7,911 nt of DNA from Gammaproteobacteria bacterium (GCA_029859085.1 JAOUDU010000102.1:1-7911), one strand, 5' to 3'. Positions 1 to 7,323 are shown, counted from the first letter of the stretch. Made by a program: numbers and translations. Notes: generated by a model from the sequence alone, not told the origin.

Positions 1-49
1 CGAAAGACAGTCCAGCGAAAGACAGTCCAGCGAAAGACAGTCCAGCGAA
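1..49 (+). repeat. 15-bp direct tandem repeat, three full copies plus a 4-nt remnant
   Basis: The unit CGAAAGACAGTCCAG occurs three times without a mismatch at 1-15, 16-30 and 31-45. It is followed by CGAA (46-49), after which the sequence diverges. The array touches the window edge, so its true copy number is unknown. In the reading frame of the downstream MoxR gene the unit encodes Glu-Arg-Gln-Ser-Ser. Because 15 is a multiple of three, copy-number change would lengthen or shorten the protein without shifting the frame. That it is translated is an inference from the open frame; a contig-end or assembly artefact is also possible. Confidence 0.9.
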
Positions 50-1006
50 CACCACGACGCCATCCACTCGATGATGCGGCAGATGGCGAGATCCGTTATC
101 GGCCAGGAGGAGGTGGTGCGAACCCTCACCCTGGCCCTGCTGTGCAATGGCAACGTGCTGCTCGAAGGCCTGCCCGGCACCGCCAAGACCCGCTCCATCA
201 AGACCCTGTCCCGGGTGCTGCAGGCCGGGCTCGGGCGGATCCAGTTCACCCCGGACCTGCTGCCTTCGGACGTCACCGGCAGCGAGATCTACCAGGACAG
301 GCACGGCGAGTCGGAACTGACGTTCCAGCCCGGACCCATTTTCAGCGAGCTGGTGCTGGCGGACGAGATCAACCGCGCCCCGGCCAAGGTGCAGTCAGCC
401 CTGCTGGAGGCGATGGAGGAGCGCCAGGTCACGGTGGCGGGCAAGACCTACAAGCTGCCGGAGCTGTTCATGGTGCTGGCCACCCAGAACCCCATCGAGC
501 AGGAGGGCACCTATCCCCTGCCGGAGGCCCAGATGGACCGCTTCCTGATGAAAATATCCGTGGACTACCCCCGGGCCGAGGCCGAACTGGCGATCGTGCG
601 GATGCTGCAGGAGGAAGAGGGCGGCCAGGGCAATACCCTGGAAATGATATCCCAGGACAACATCTTCGCCGCCCGCGGAGTGATTCAGCAGATGCGGGTG
701 TCCGCACCGGTGGAGCAGTACATCGTCGACCTGGTGATGGCGACCCGCCACCCGGGCGAGTTCGGCGACAAACTCGGCAACTGGATCGATTCCGGCTCCA
801 GCCCCCGGGCGAGTATCGCCCTGCACCGCACCAGCCGCGCCAGCGCCTGGCTGGACGGCCGCGACCACGTGACCCCGGACGATGTGCGCTCAGTGCTGCA
901 CGCTATCATGCGCCACCGCCTGATCATCAGCTACGACGCGCTGGCGGACCAGGTCACGCCCGATGCGATCATCGACGAGATCATCAGACAGGTCGCCGTG
1001 GGCTGA
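2..1006 (+). CDS. moxR: MoxR-family AAA+ ATPase (5' partial)
   Basis: This is a cytoplasmic AAA+ ATPase of the MoxR family. Members are thought to act as chaperones that use ATP to mature or assemble complexes together with VWA-domain partners. Numbered from the ATG at 71, the visible motifs are Walker A GLPGTAKT (33-40), Walker B LVLADE (94-99) followed by the family hallmark INRAPAKVQSALLEAMEE, sensor 1 ATQNP (137-141), GTYPLPEAQMDRF with the likely arginine finger (146-158), and sensor 2 SPRAS (244-248). The ATG at 71 lies only eight residues before the conserved VIGQ and has no Shine-Dalgarno sequence. Relatives carry a helix of about 15-20 residues there. The frame is open back to base 2 with no start codon, so the true start is probably upstream of the window, and the N-terminus includes the repeated ERQSS segment. 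The C-terminus (stop 1004-1006) is complete and lies 4 nt before the DUF58 start. Family assignment is firm; the N-terminus is uncertain. Confidence 0.95.
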   Translation, partial: ERQSSERQSSERQSSEHHDAIHSMMRQMARSVIGQEEVVRTLTLALLCNGNVLLEGLPGTAKTRSIKTLSRVLQAGLGRIQFTPDLLPSDVTGSEIYQDRHGESELTFQPGPIFSELVLADEINRAPAKVQSALLEAMEERQVTVAGKTYKLPELFMVLATQNPIEQEGTYPLPEAQMDRFLMKISVDYPRAEAELAIVRMLQEEEGGQGNTLEMISQDNIFAARGVIQQMRVSAPVEQYIVDLVMATRHPGEFGDKLGNWIDSGSSPRASIALHRTSRASAWLDGRDHVTPDDVRSVLHAIMRHRLIISYDALADQVTPDAIIDEIIRQVAVG

Positions 1007-1010
1007 GCCA

Positions 1011-1949
1011 GTGAACGGCACCCCGAGCGACGACATCTACACCAGCCTGCAGTCGTTGATGCGGCTGCGCTACAGCGCGCGGGGCTTCAGCTACCTGCCC
1101 CACCAGCCGGTGCGCTCCCTGCTCAGCGGCCGCAAGCGGTCGCGCCTGCGCGGGCGCGGCCTCGATTTTGACGAGCTGCGCCAGTACCGTCCCGGGGACG
1201 ACATTCGCACCATGGACTGGCGGGTGACCAACCGCACCGGCAAACCCCATGTGCGGGTGTACACCGAGGAGCGCGACCGGCCGGTCATCGTGATGGTGGA
1301 CCAGCGCCTGCCGATGTTCTTCGGCAGCCGGTGGAAAATGAAATCGGTGATCGCCGCGGAAGTGGCCGCCCTCACGGCCTGGCGGGTGCTGGCCGTGGGC
1401 GACCGGGTCGGCGCCATCCTGTTCAATGACACGCGCAGCCTGGAGATCAAGCCCACCCGCAACCAGCGCAAGGTCATCGGCTGGCTGGGGGACCTGGCGG
1501 CGATGAACAACGAGCTCTCGGTGGCGCCGGGACACAACAGCAACGCGGCCGGTCTCAGCGACGCCCTGCGCCTGCTGGAGCGCAGCATCGGCCATGACTA
1601 CCTGGTGGTGCTGGTCTCCGATTTCCACGGCTGGAACGACGCCGCCCTCAATTCGATCTGCCGCATCAACCGCCACAACGACATGATCTGCGCCCTCGTC
1701 TACGACCCGCTGGAGCGCGACATCTCGGGCGCCAGCGCACTGGTGGTGAGCGACGGCAAATTCCAGCTGGAGATCGACCCCCAGAAGCAGGAGCTGGGCA
1801 AGAAATTCGAGGCGAGTTTTGAAAGCTCCGTCGCCTGGGTCCAGGGCGAGCTGAAACGCCACGATATCCTGGTCATGCCGGTGGACACGGTCACACCGGT
1901 TACCCGCCAGCTGCAGGAGAAGCTCGGCGGCCAGAGGGTGTTGGCGTGA
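1011..1949 (+). CDS. DUF58 domain protein (VWA-like, MoxR partner)
   Basis: A 312-residue soluble protein of the DUF58 family, nearly always found beside MoxR ATPases. The family signature is clear at residues 52-70 (DFDELRxYxPGDD, then RTMDW). It is followed by a VWA-like fold beginning VIVMVDQ (92-98) and a later strand LVVLVSDF (198-205). I chose the GTG at 1011, 4 nt after the moxR stop, because the ATG at 963 would add 16 low-complexity Arg/Ser residues read out of frame through the conserved moxR 3' end. The ribosome site before 1011 is weak, so coupling to moxR translation is likely. No membrane segment or signal peptide is seen. The MIDAS position reads D97-Q-R-L-P-M rather than DxSxS, so metal binding in the classical manner is doubtful. 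Biochemical role is unknown; it probably acts as an adaptor between the ATPase and membrane partners. Confidence 0.92.
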   Translation: MNGTPSDDIYTSLQSLMRLRYSARGFSYLPHQPVRSLLSGRKRSRLRGRGLDFDELRQYRPGDDIRTMDWRVTNRTGKPHVRVYTEERDRPVIVMVDQRLPMFFGSRWKMKSVIAAEVAALTAWRVLAVGDRVGAILFNDTRSLEIKPTRNQRKVIGWLGDLAAMNNELSVAPGHNSNAAGLSDALRLLERSIGHDYLVVLVSDFHGWNDAALNSICRINRHNDMICALVYDPLERDISGASALVVSDGKFQLEIDPQKQELGKKFEASFESSVAWVQGELKRHDILVMPVDTVTPVTRQLQEKLGGQRVLA

Positions 1950-1959
1950 GCGTGCCGCA

Positions 1960-2466
1960 ATGAGCGCCCCGCCCCTGCCCGGGTCCTTCGGCAATTACGC
2001 CCTTGGGGATTTTGTCGAGCTGGTCGCACCCGCGGACGTCAGCTGGTGGCCGCAAACCGCGGGCTGGTGGTGGCTGGGAGCATTGCTGGCGGGATTTGCC
2101 GCCTGCCGCGGCTGGCGGCACCTGCGCCTCTGGTACCGCAACCGCTACCGCCGCGAGGCCGCCGCGCGCCTGCAGCGGCTGGCGGATGCGCCGGGCGGGG
2201 AAATCCCGGTGGCGGATATCAATCGCCTGCTCAAGCTGGCTGCGCTGGTGGCCTATTCCCGGGAGCGGGTCGCCCGCCTGTCCGGGGAGGAGTGGGTCGA
2301 ATTCCTCAACCGCCAGTGCGCCGCGCCACCCTTCTCGCCCGAGCAGGGCCGCCTGCTGGCCCTGGCCACCTACACCGGCGGCATGATCGGGTCGGACAAC
2401 GGCCGGCAATTGATCGCGGCCAGCCTGGCCTGGGTGCACGAGCACGGGAATCCCGCCGATGATTGA
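1960..2466 (+). CDS. DUF4381 family membrane protein
   Basis: A 168-residue protein matching the small DUF4381 family of MoxR/Bat operons. The N-terminus holds a proline-rich stretch and the characteristic Ser-Trp-Trp-Pro (28-31). One membrane segment follows (about 35-50), then a strongly basic patch (RGWRHLRLWYRNRYRR, 50-65). By the positive-inside rule the rest lies in the cytoplasm. The C-terminal part is helical and contains INRLLKLAALVAYSRERVARLSGEEW in its conserved core (87-112), typical of the family. The ATG at 1960 is 10 nt after the DUF58 stop. It has no good Shine-Dalgarno (the nearest purine run, 1934-1938, is too far away), so reinitiation after the upstream gene is likely. The stop overlaps the next start by 8 nt. 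No enzymatic motif is present. It plausibly links cytoplasmic MoxR/DUF58 to the envelope VWA proteins, which is inference. Confidence 0.9.
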   Translation: MSAPPLPGSFGNYALGDFVELVAPADVSWWPQTAGWWWLGALLAGFAACRGWRHLRLWYRNRYRREAAARLQRLADAPGGEIPVADINRLLKLAALVAYSRERVARLSGEEWVEFLNRQCAAPPFSPEQGRLLALATYTGGMIGSDNGRQLIAASLAWVHEHGNPADD

Positions 2467-3451
2467 GCTGGCACACCCCTGGGCCCTGGCGCTGCTGGCG
2501 CTGCCCCTGCTGATGCGCCTGCTGCCCGCCTACAGGGAGAGCCGTGACTCAGTCCGGGTACCGTTCTTCAACAAGCTGGTGGAATTGAGCGAGCAGCGTC
2601 CCGAGACCGGGGCGATGGTGCTGCGCCGGGACCGGGCCCAGCATTTCCTGGTGAACTTCATGTGGCTGTGCCTGGTGCTGGCGGCGGCAAAACCCGAGTG
2701 GATAGGGCCGCCGATCGAACAGCAGAAATCCGGGCGCGACCTGATGATCGCCGTCGACCTCTCCGGCTCGATGGCAACGGCTGATTTCACCCTGCCCGAC
2801 GGCAGCACCGTGGACCGGCTGGAGGCGGTGAAATACGTCCTGGCCACCCTGGGGGACCAGCGCGCCTCGGACCGGCTTGGCCTTATCGTCTTCGGCAATG
2901 CGCCCTACCTGCAGAGCCCGTTCACCGAGGATCACAAGGTGTGGGCGCAGTTGCTGGCCGAGACCGAGATCGGCATGGCGGGCCAGAGCACCGCCTTCGG
3001 CGACGCCATCGGCCTCGCCATCAAGCTGTTCCTGGAGAGCGACTCCGACAACCGGGTGCTGATCATTCTCACCGACGGCAACGATACCGGCAGCATGGTG
3101 CCACCGGTGGATGCCGCCACGGTGGCCGCGAGCCATGGCATCCGCATCTACACCATCGCCATCGGCGATCCCGCCTCGGTGGGGGAGGAGGCACTGGACA
3201 CCGCTACCCTGCAGCGGGTATCCGAACTGACCGGCGGGCGCTATTTCCAGGCATTCGACCGGCTCGAGCTGGCAAAGGCCTACGAGGCAATAAGCGAACT
3301 CGAGCCCGAGTTGTACGAGACCATCAGCTTCCGCCCCCGCCAGAGCCTGCACTGGGTACCGGTCGGCGTGGCCCTGCTGCTGTACCTTTGCTACCACAGT
3401 TTCGGTGCCTGGCAGACCTGGCGCCGCCTGGGGGCCGCGCGTGCTGCCTGA
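2459..3451 (+). CDS. batA: BatA-type VWA domain membrane protein
   Basis: A 330-residue protein with the BatA layout: membrane segment 1 (about 6-22), a short basic loop, membrane segment 2 (about 61-77), a von Willebrand factor A domain (about 93-285) and a C-terminal membrane segment (about 299-312) with a basic tail. The VWA domain has an intact metal-ion-dependent adhesion site: D100-L-S-G-S-M105, T178 in GQSTAFGDAIG and D206 in LTDGNDTGS. Arg/Lys distribution (RESRD and RRDR between segments 1 and 2, WRR at the end) puts the VWA domain in the periplasm. Bat (Bacteroides aerotolerance) proteins are linked to stress tolerance and envelope integrity in other bacteria; the exact molecular role is not established. 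The ATG overlaps the DUF4381 stop by 8 nt and the gene overlaps the next start by 11 nt. Length is normal for the family and nothing is missing. Confidence 0.93.
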   Translation: MIELAHPWALALLALPLLMRLLPAYRESRDSVRVPFFNKLVELSEQRPETGAMVLRRDRAQHFLVNFMWLCLVLAAAKPEWIGPPIEQQKSGRDLMIAVDLSGSMATADFTLPDGSTVDRLEAVKYVLATLGDQRASDRLGLIVFGNAPYLQSPFTEDHKVWAQLLAETEIGMAGQSTAFGDAIGLAIKLFLESDSDNRVLIILTDGNDTGSMVPPVDAATVAASHGIRIYTIAIGDPASVGEEALDTATLQRVSELTGGRYFQAFDRLELAKAYEAISELEPELYETISFRPRQSLHWVPVGVALLLYLCYHSFGAWQTWRRLGAARAA

Positions 3452-5105
3452 TCTCGGCAGCCTGGAGTATTTCCATTTCCTGCGCCCGGCCTGGGCGCTG
3501 GTCATCATTCCCTGGCTGGTAATAACCCTGGTCCAGAACCGGCGCCAGGCCAGCCGCGATATGTTCGGCGGCATCATCGCGCCGCACCTGCTGGAGCACC
3601 TGCGTATGCAGCGGTTCGAGCAGCGCTGGCTCAACCCGGTCAACTTTACCAAGGTCTTGATGGTCTTCCTGCTGGTGCTGCTGATGGGGCCGACCTGGCG
3701 CCAGCAACCGTCCCCGCTGAACCAGGACGAGGCGGCGCTGGTGATCCTGCTGGACGTGTCCAGCTCCATGCAGCAGACCGATATCCAGCCCAGCCGCCTG
3801 CAGCGCGCGAAGCAGAAAATAAGCGACCTGCTGGCCCTGCGCCCCGACAAGAAGGCGGCGCTCATTGTCTACGCCGGCAGCGCCCATACCGTGCTGTCCC
3901 TCACCGCTGACCGGGAAATACTCAGCCAGTACCTGGCGGCCATCGCCCCGGCGATCATGCCCCGGGCCGGCAAGTTCCCCGAGTACACCCTGCCGCTGGT
4001 GGCCCAGGTACTGCGGGAATCCGATGCTCCCGCCACGGTGGTGATGTTCACCGACGGCCTGGGGTCGGACAGTGCCGGCGCCTTCGAGCAATGGTTCAAA
4101 CAATCCGGGGACCAGCTGCTTGTCGTGGGCGTGGGCACCGAGCGGGAAGAGGAGGGGCTGGCACCGCTGGAGCGGCGCTCACTCGAGCAGCTGGCCAGCG
4201 CCACCGGCGGCAGCTACCTTGACATCACCGTCGATGACAGCGACGTGCGCCGGCTCAACCGCCGCATCGACAGCCACTTTGTGGTGATCCAGGACAGCGC
4301 ACTGCCCTGGCTCGACAGCGGCTACGTGCTGGTGTTCCCGGCGATGGCACTGTTCCTGATGTGGTTCCGCCGGGGCTGGACCCTGACCTGGGCGTGGCTG
4401 CTGGTGCCGCTGCTGGTGGCGGGCAGTCCCGGCCCGGCCCAGGCCCAGGCGGAGGCACCCGTTGCGGCTGCCGAAACCCGGGAAGCGCCCACGGCGAGCA
4501 GCCTGCATTCACCCCTCCAGTGGTTTGCCGACCTGTGGCTGAGCGCTGACCAGCAGGGCCGCCTGCTGCTGCAGTGGGGCGAGTACCGGGCCGCCGCGAC
4601 CCGGTTTGATGACCCGATGTGGAAGGGGCTGGCCTACTATTACGCCGAGGACTTCATGCTCGCGGCGGAATATTTTTCCCGCAGCGACAGCGACGACGCC
4701 CTGTTCGACGAGGCCAACGCCCGGGCCCACGCCCGCGACTATGTGCGGGCGGTCAATCGCTACGATCGCCTGCTGGCGCGCAACCCGGATTACCCCGGTG
4801 CCCGCCACAACCGCGAACGGGTGCAGGAATTGATCGACGAGATCAACCGGCTCAGCGAGAGCCAGCAGGAGGAGTCGGGCGTCAGTGGCGAGGACAAGGA
4901 ACTGGGCAGCGATGACGCCATCCCCGCCCAGGGGGCCGATGAAATCACCTGGGAACAGGCCGAAACCGTCAAGCTGACCGCGCAGCAGATCCTGGAAGAC
5001 CCCGCCACCGGCGAGATGTGGCTGCGCAGCGTGCAGCAGGACCCGTCCAATTTCCTCGCCATCAAGTTCGGCATGCAGTTGCAGGATCGGGAGGGCGCGC
5101 GATGA
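3441..5105 (+). CDS. batB: BatB-type VWA protein fused to a periplasmic TPR region
   Basis: A 554-residue protein. Membrane segment 1 (about 17-31) follows the family-typical FHFLRPAWAL. Segment 2 (about 70-83) precedes a VWA domain (about 98-280) with D105-V-S-S-S-M110 and a second acidic MIDAS residue in FTDG (D205). The middle threonine is less obvious, with T183 a candidate. Two closely spaced membrane segments follow (about 292-308 and 313-328), separated by basic WFRRGW. A low-complexity Ala/Gln/Glu linker then leads into helical TPR-like repeats (about 375-460: WGEYRAAATRF, YAEDFMLAAEYF, ARDYVRAVNRYDRLLARNPDYPGA) and an acidic tail. The positive-inside rule places both the VWA and TPR parts in the periplasm. 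The GTG at 3441 is preferred over the GTG at 3405: it gives the usual BatB N-terminus, has GGGGG at 3430-3434 six bases upstream, and overlaps batA by only 11 nt. The stop overlaps batD as ATGA. Confidence 0.92.
   Translation: MLPDLGSLEYFHFLRPAWALVIIPWLVITLVQNRRQASRDMFGGIIAPHLLEHLRMQRFEQRWLNPVNFTKVLMVFLLVLLMGPTWRQQPSPLNQDEAALVILLDVSSSMQQTDIQPSRLQRAKQKISDLLALRPDKKAALIVYAGSAHTVLSLTADREILSQYLAAIAPAIMPRAGKFPEYTLPLVAQVLRESDAPATVVMFTDGLGSDSAGAFEQWFKQSGDQLLVVGVGTEREEEGLAPLERRSLEQLASATGGSYLDITVDDSDVRRLNRRIDSHFVVIQDSALPWLDSGYVLVFPAMALFLMWFRRGWTLTWAWLLVPLLVAGSPGPAQAQAEAPVAAAETREAPTASSLHSPLQWFADLWLSADQQGRLLLQWGEYRAAATRFDDPMWKGLAYYYAEDFMLAAEYFSRSDSDDALFDEANARAHARDYVRAVNRYDRLLARNPDYPGARHNRERVQELIDEINRLSESQQEESGVSGEDKELGSDDAIPAQGADEITWEQAETVKLTAQQILEDPATGEMWLRSVQQDPSNFLAIKFGMQLQDREGAR
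5090..5094 (+). promoter_or_regulatory. Shine-Dalgarno of batD
   Basis: GGAGG lies 7 nt before the ATG at 5102, inside the last codons of batB. It is the best ribosome-binding site in the operon. It fixes the batD start at 5102 rather than at the in-frame position 5018, which would put 28 non-family residues ahead of the signal peptide. Confidence 0.75.
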
Positions 5106-6199
5106 CGCGATGCGCCGGTCATTCCGCGCTGCGCGCGCTGCTGCTGGCGCTGCTGCTGGCCGCCGCCGGCGCCGGCCACGGCGCCGCACCGACCCTGCGG
5201 GAACTGCTCGACTCCGGGCACCTGGAGCTGCAGGCGGAGCTCACCCCCGCCGGCACCCTTGTCCCGGGCCAGAAGCTGACCCTGGGCCTGACCATCGCCA
5301 CCGATCGCTGGTTCAGCGGCGGTACCCGCATCAGCCTGCCGGAGGTGCCGGGGCTGGTCATCCTGCAGACCGAGCAGTTTGCCACCAATGCCAGTGAGCT
5401 GCGGGGGGAGCAGAGCTGGGTGCTGCAGCACTGGACCCTGGACGTCTACCCGCAGCGGGCGGGGGAGTTCACGATCCCGCCCGTCAGCGCCCGGGTGAAG
5501 GTCAATGCCGGAGACGCCGGCGATGTAGAGGGCGCGCTGGCGAGCCCACCCGTCACGTTCACCGTTACCCTGCCGGCGGCGCTGGCCGGGGTGGAGCAGT
5601 GGGTGGCGGCGCCGGAATTCAGCGTCAGCCAGCGTTTTGACCGGTCACTCGAGGGCCTGCAGGTGGGGGATGCGTTCGAGCGGGAGATTGTGTTCGAGGC
5701 CAGTGACGTCATGGCCATGATGTTGCCGGCACTCACTCCCCGGGACATTCCCGGGCTCGCGGCCTACCCGGCGCCGCCGGTGCTCGACAACAGCAATAAC
5801 CGCGGCCAGACGCGGGCGAGCCGCAGGCAGCGGATCAGCTACGTGGTGGAGGCCGAGGGCAATTACCGCCTGCCGGCCGCGGACTTTTTCTGGTGGGACA
5901 CCGGCCGCGGCGAACTGCAGGTGCTGTCGCTGCCTGCCACCGACATTACTGTGGGATCCGGTGTGGGAGCCGCGACCACCGCCACCGGCTCCCGGGCAGT
6001 GACGCCGCGGCAAATGCTGCTCGCCACGGCGGGCCTGGTGCTGCTGGCTATCCTGTTCCGGCTGGCCCGGCGCCTCCTGCCGGAGGTGCCGCTGGCCCGC
6101 TGGGCGTCGGCCCTGGCCTGGCCCTGGCGGAAGATTCAGCAGCTGCGCAGACCTGCGCTGCCGGAGCGGCTCAACCCCGGTGGTAGCGCTGGGGAATAA
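5102..6199 (+). CDS. batD: BatD family periplasmic/membrane protein (short form)
   Basis: A 365-residue protein. It has an N-terminal signal peptide (basic start, leucine/alanine core 10-24, probable cleavage near AGHGA-AP, 25-30), a beta-rich periplasmic region, and one C-terminal membrane segment (about 304-320) followed by a basic cytoplasmic tail. BatD-like elements are VPGQKLTLGLTI (54-65), PQRAGEFTIPPVSA (117-130) and EGNYRLPAADFFWWD (252-266), which match the oxygen-tolerance/BatD family. The start at 5102 is set by a good ribosome-binding site and a 4-nt ATGA overlap with batB. Many BatD proteins are longer and have a sizeable helical cytoplasmic domain after the membrane segment; here only about 45 residues follow it. 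Its last 29 nt run over the end of the convergent gcvT. It probably assembles with the BatA/BatB-type proteins in the periplasm, as inferred from constant co-occurrence. Confidence 0.88.
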   Translation: MTRCAGHSALRALLLALLLAAAGAGHGAAPTLRELLDSGHLELQAELTPAGTLVPGQKLTLGLTIATDRWFSGGTRISLPEVPGLVILQTEQFATNASELRGEQSWVLQHWTLDVYPQRAGEFTIPPVSARVKVNAGDAGDVEGALASPPVTFTVTLPAALAGVEQWVAAPEFSVSQRFDRSLEGLQVGDAFEREIVFEASDVMAMMLPALTPRDIPGLAAYPAPPVLDNSNNRGQTRASRRQRISYVVEAEGNYRLPAADFFWWDTGRGELQVLSLPATDITVGSGVGAATTATGSRAVTPRQMLLATAGLVLLAILFRLARRLLPEVPLARWASALAWPWRKIQQLRRPALPERLNPGGSAGE

Positions 6200-7280
6200 A
6201 CGGCATCGGCGTCACCGCCACCGGCACGTGCGTGCCGCGCACATCGACCGCGAGGGCAGTGCCGGGTTCACCCAGCGCCCGCTCGACATAGGCCATCGCG
6301 ATGGGGCCGCCCACGGTGGCACCAAAGCAGGCGGAGCAGATGGTGCCCACCTGCCGCCCCTGTCCATCCAGTACCGCCTGGCCCTCCCGCACCGGGCGCT
6401 TGCCCTCGACCGCGAGGCCCACCCGGCGCAGCGGAGTCCCCGCGGCCATGCGCTGGAAAATCACGTCCGCCCCGGGAAAGCCCCCCGGGCGCACGCCGTC
6501 GGCGCGGCGCGCCCTGGATATCGACCAGGTCAGGCCGGCCTGGACCGGGTCGATATCCGGCGCCAGCTCGTGGCCGTAAAGGCAGAGCCCGGCCTCCAGC
6601 CGCAGGGAATCCCGCGCACCCAGGCCGATAGGCCGGACCGGCGTGATCGCGAGCAGGCGTCGCGCCAGTGCTTCCGCCCGGGCTGCGGGGACAGAGATTT
6701 CAAACCCGTCCTCGCCGGTGTAGCCCGAGCAGGTCACGTAGACATCGACCCCGTCGATGGTTGCGGCGCAGCCCTGCATGAATACCAGCCCGGCGGCCGC
6801 CGGGCAGAGGCCGCGCATCACCTCCCGCGCCGCGGGGCCCTGCAGGGCCAGCAGGGCCTGCTGGTGTAACACCGTCAGCCGCTGGCCGCTCAGGTGGGCC
6901 TCGAGGTGGGCGAAGTCCTGCTGCTTGCAGCCGGCGTTCACCACCAGGAAGAATTTATCCCCGGCCCAGCGGGTGATGATGAGGTCGTCCAGCACGCCGC
7001 CCCGCTCATTGGTAAAAAGGGCGTAGGTCTGGCGGTTCAACCCGAGCCCGGCGATATCCACCGGCACCAGGGATTCCAGCATTTCCGCGGACCCGGGACC
7101 TTCCACGATCACCTGCCCCATGTGTGACACATCGAACAGTCCCGCTGCGGCGCGGGTGTGCAGGTGTTCCCTGAGGATGCCGGTGGGGTACTGCACGGGC
7201 ATGTCGTAGCCGGCGAACGGCACCATCCTGGCCCCGAGCTCCCGGTGCAGGGCATCCAGCGGTGTGGTCAACAGGGTCAT
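6171..7280 (-). CDS. gcvT: Aminomethyltransferase (glycine cleavage system T-protein)
   Basis: A 369-residue cytoplasmic enzyme of full length. It takes the aminomethyl group carried on lipoyl-GcvH and, with tetrahydrofolate, releases ammonia and forms 5,10-methylene-tetrahydrofolate. Family motifs in order are FAGYDMPVQYP (22-32), GLFDVSHMGQ (47-56), GGVLDDL (94-100, containing the conserved catalytic-region Asp at 99), SGYTGEDGFEI (185-195), GLGARDSLRLEAGLCLYGHEL (219-239) and the C-terminal PMPFIPQRYHRG. The ATG at 7280 has an ideal GGAGGA site 7 nt upstream. gcvH and gcvP are not in the window. Downstream of the stop lies batD on the other strand, so gcvT seems to be the last or only gene of its transcript here. 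The YgfZ-like paralogue is unlikely because the tetrahydrofolate/T-protein motifs are complete. Confidence 0.96.
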   Translation of the reverse strand: MTLLTTPLDALHRELGARMVPFAGYDMPVQYPTGILREHLHTRAAAGLFDVSHMGQVIVEGPGSAEMLESLVPVDIAGLGLNRQTYALFTNERGGVLDDLIITRWAGDKFFLVVNAGCKQQDFAHLEAHLSGQRLTVLHQQALLALQGPAAREVMRGLCPAAAGLVFMQGCAATIDGVDVYVTCSGYTGEDGFEISVPAARAEALARRLLAITPVRPIGLGARDSLRLEAGLCLYGHELAPDIDPVQAGLTWSISRARRADGVRPGGFPGADVIFQRMAAGTPLRRVGLAVEGKRPVREGQAVLDGQGRQVGTICSACFGATVGGPIAMAYVERALGEPGTALAVDVRGTHVPVAVTPMPFIPQRYHRG

Positions 7281-7287
7281 GGTTCAG

Positions 7288-7293
7288 TCCTCC
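7288..7293 (-). promoter_or_regulatory. Shine-Dalgarno of gcvT
   Basis: On the minus strand GGAGGA lies 7 nt ahead of the ATG at 7280-7278. This is near-consensus sequence and spacing and decides the gcvT start. Confidence 0.8.
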
Positions 7294-7323
7294 GCCGGGG
7301 CCGGCACAATCAATATGGGCGCC

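Noticed and set aside
1..49. CRISPR array or mobile-element end for the repeats at the left edge
   Set aside because: The units are contiguous with no spacers and only 15 bp long, and no transposase or inverted repeat is nearby; an in-frame coding tandem repeat explains them better.
963..1010. Upstream ATG start for the DUF58 gene
   Set aside because: It would add Arg/Ser-rich residues encoded by out-of-frame reading of the moxR end. The GTG at 1011 gives the normal family N-terminus and operon spacing.
984..1994. Long minus-strand open frame (336 codons) opposite the DUF58 gene
   Set aside because: The translation is rich in Ala/His/Gln/Val with no motif, and it lies fully opposite a well-supported gene.
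2445..2455. Dyad CGGGAATCCCG just before the batA start
   Set aside because: It is coding sequence with at most a 4-bp stem and 3-nt loop; too small to claim a regulatory hairpin in such GC-rich DNA.
3405..3440. Upstream GTG start for the BatB-type gene
   Set aside because: It adds 12 residues not resembling the family and makes a 47-nt overlap with batA; GTG 3441 fits better.
2549..3865. Long minus-strand open frame (438 codons) opposite the two VWA genes
   Set aside because: It is antisense to two genes with intact VWA motifs, has low-complexity translation without family features, and is the usual shadow of GC-rich codon use.
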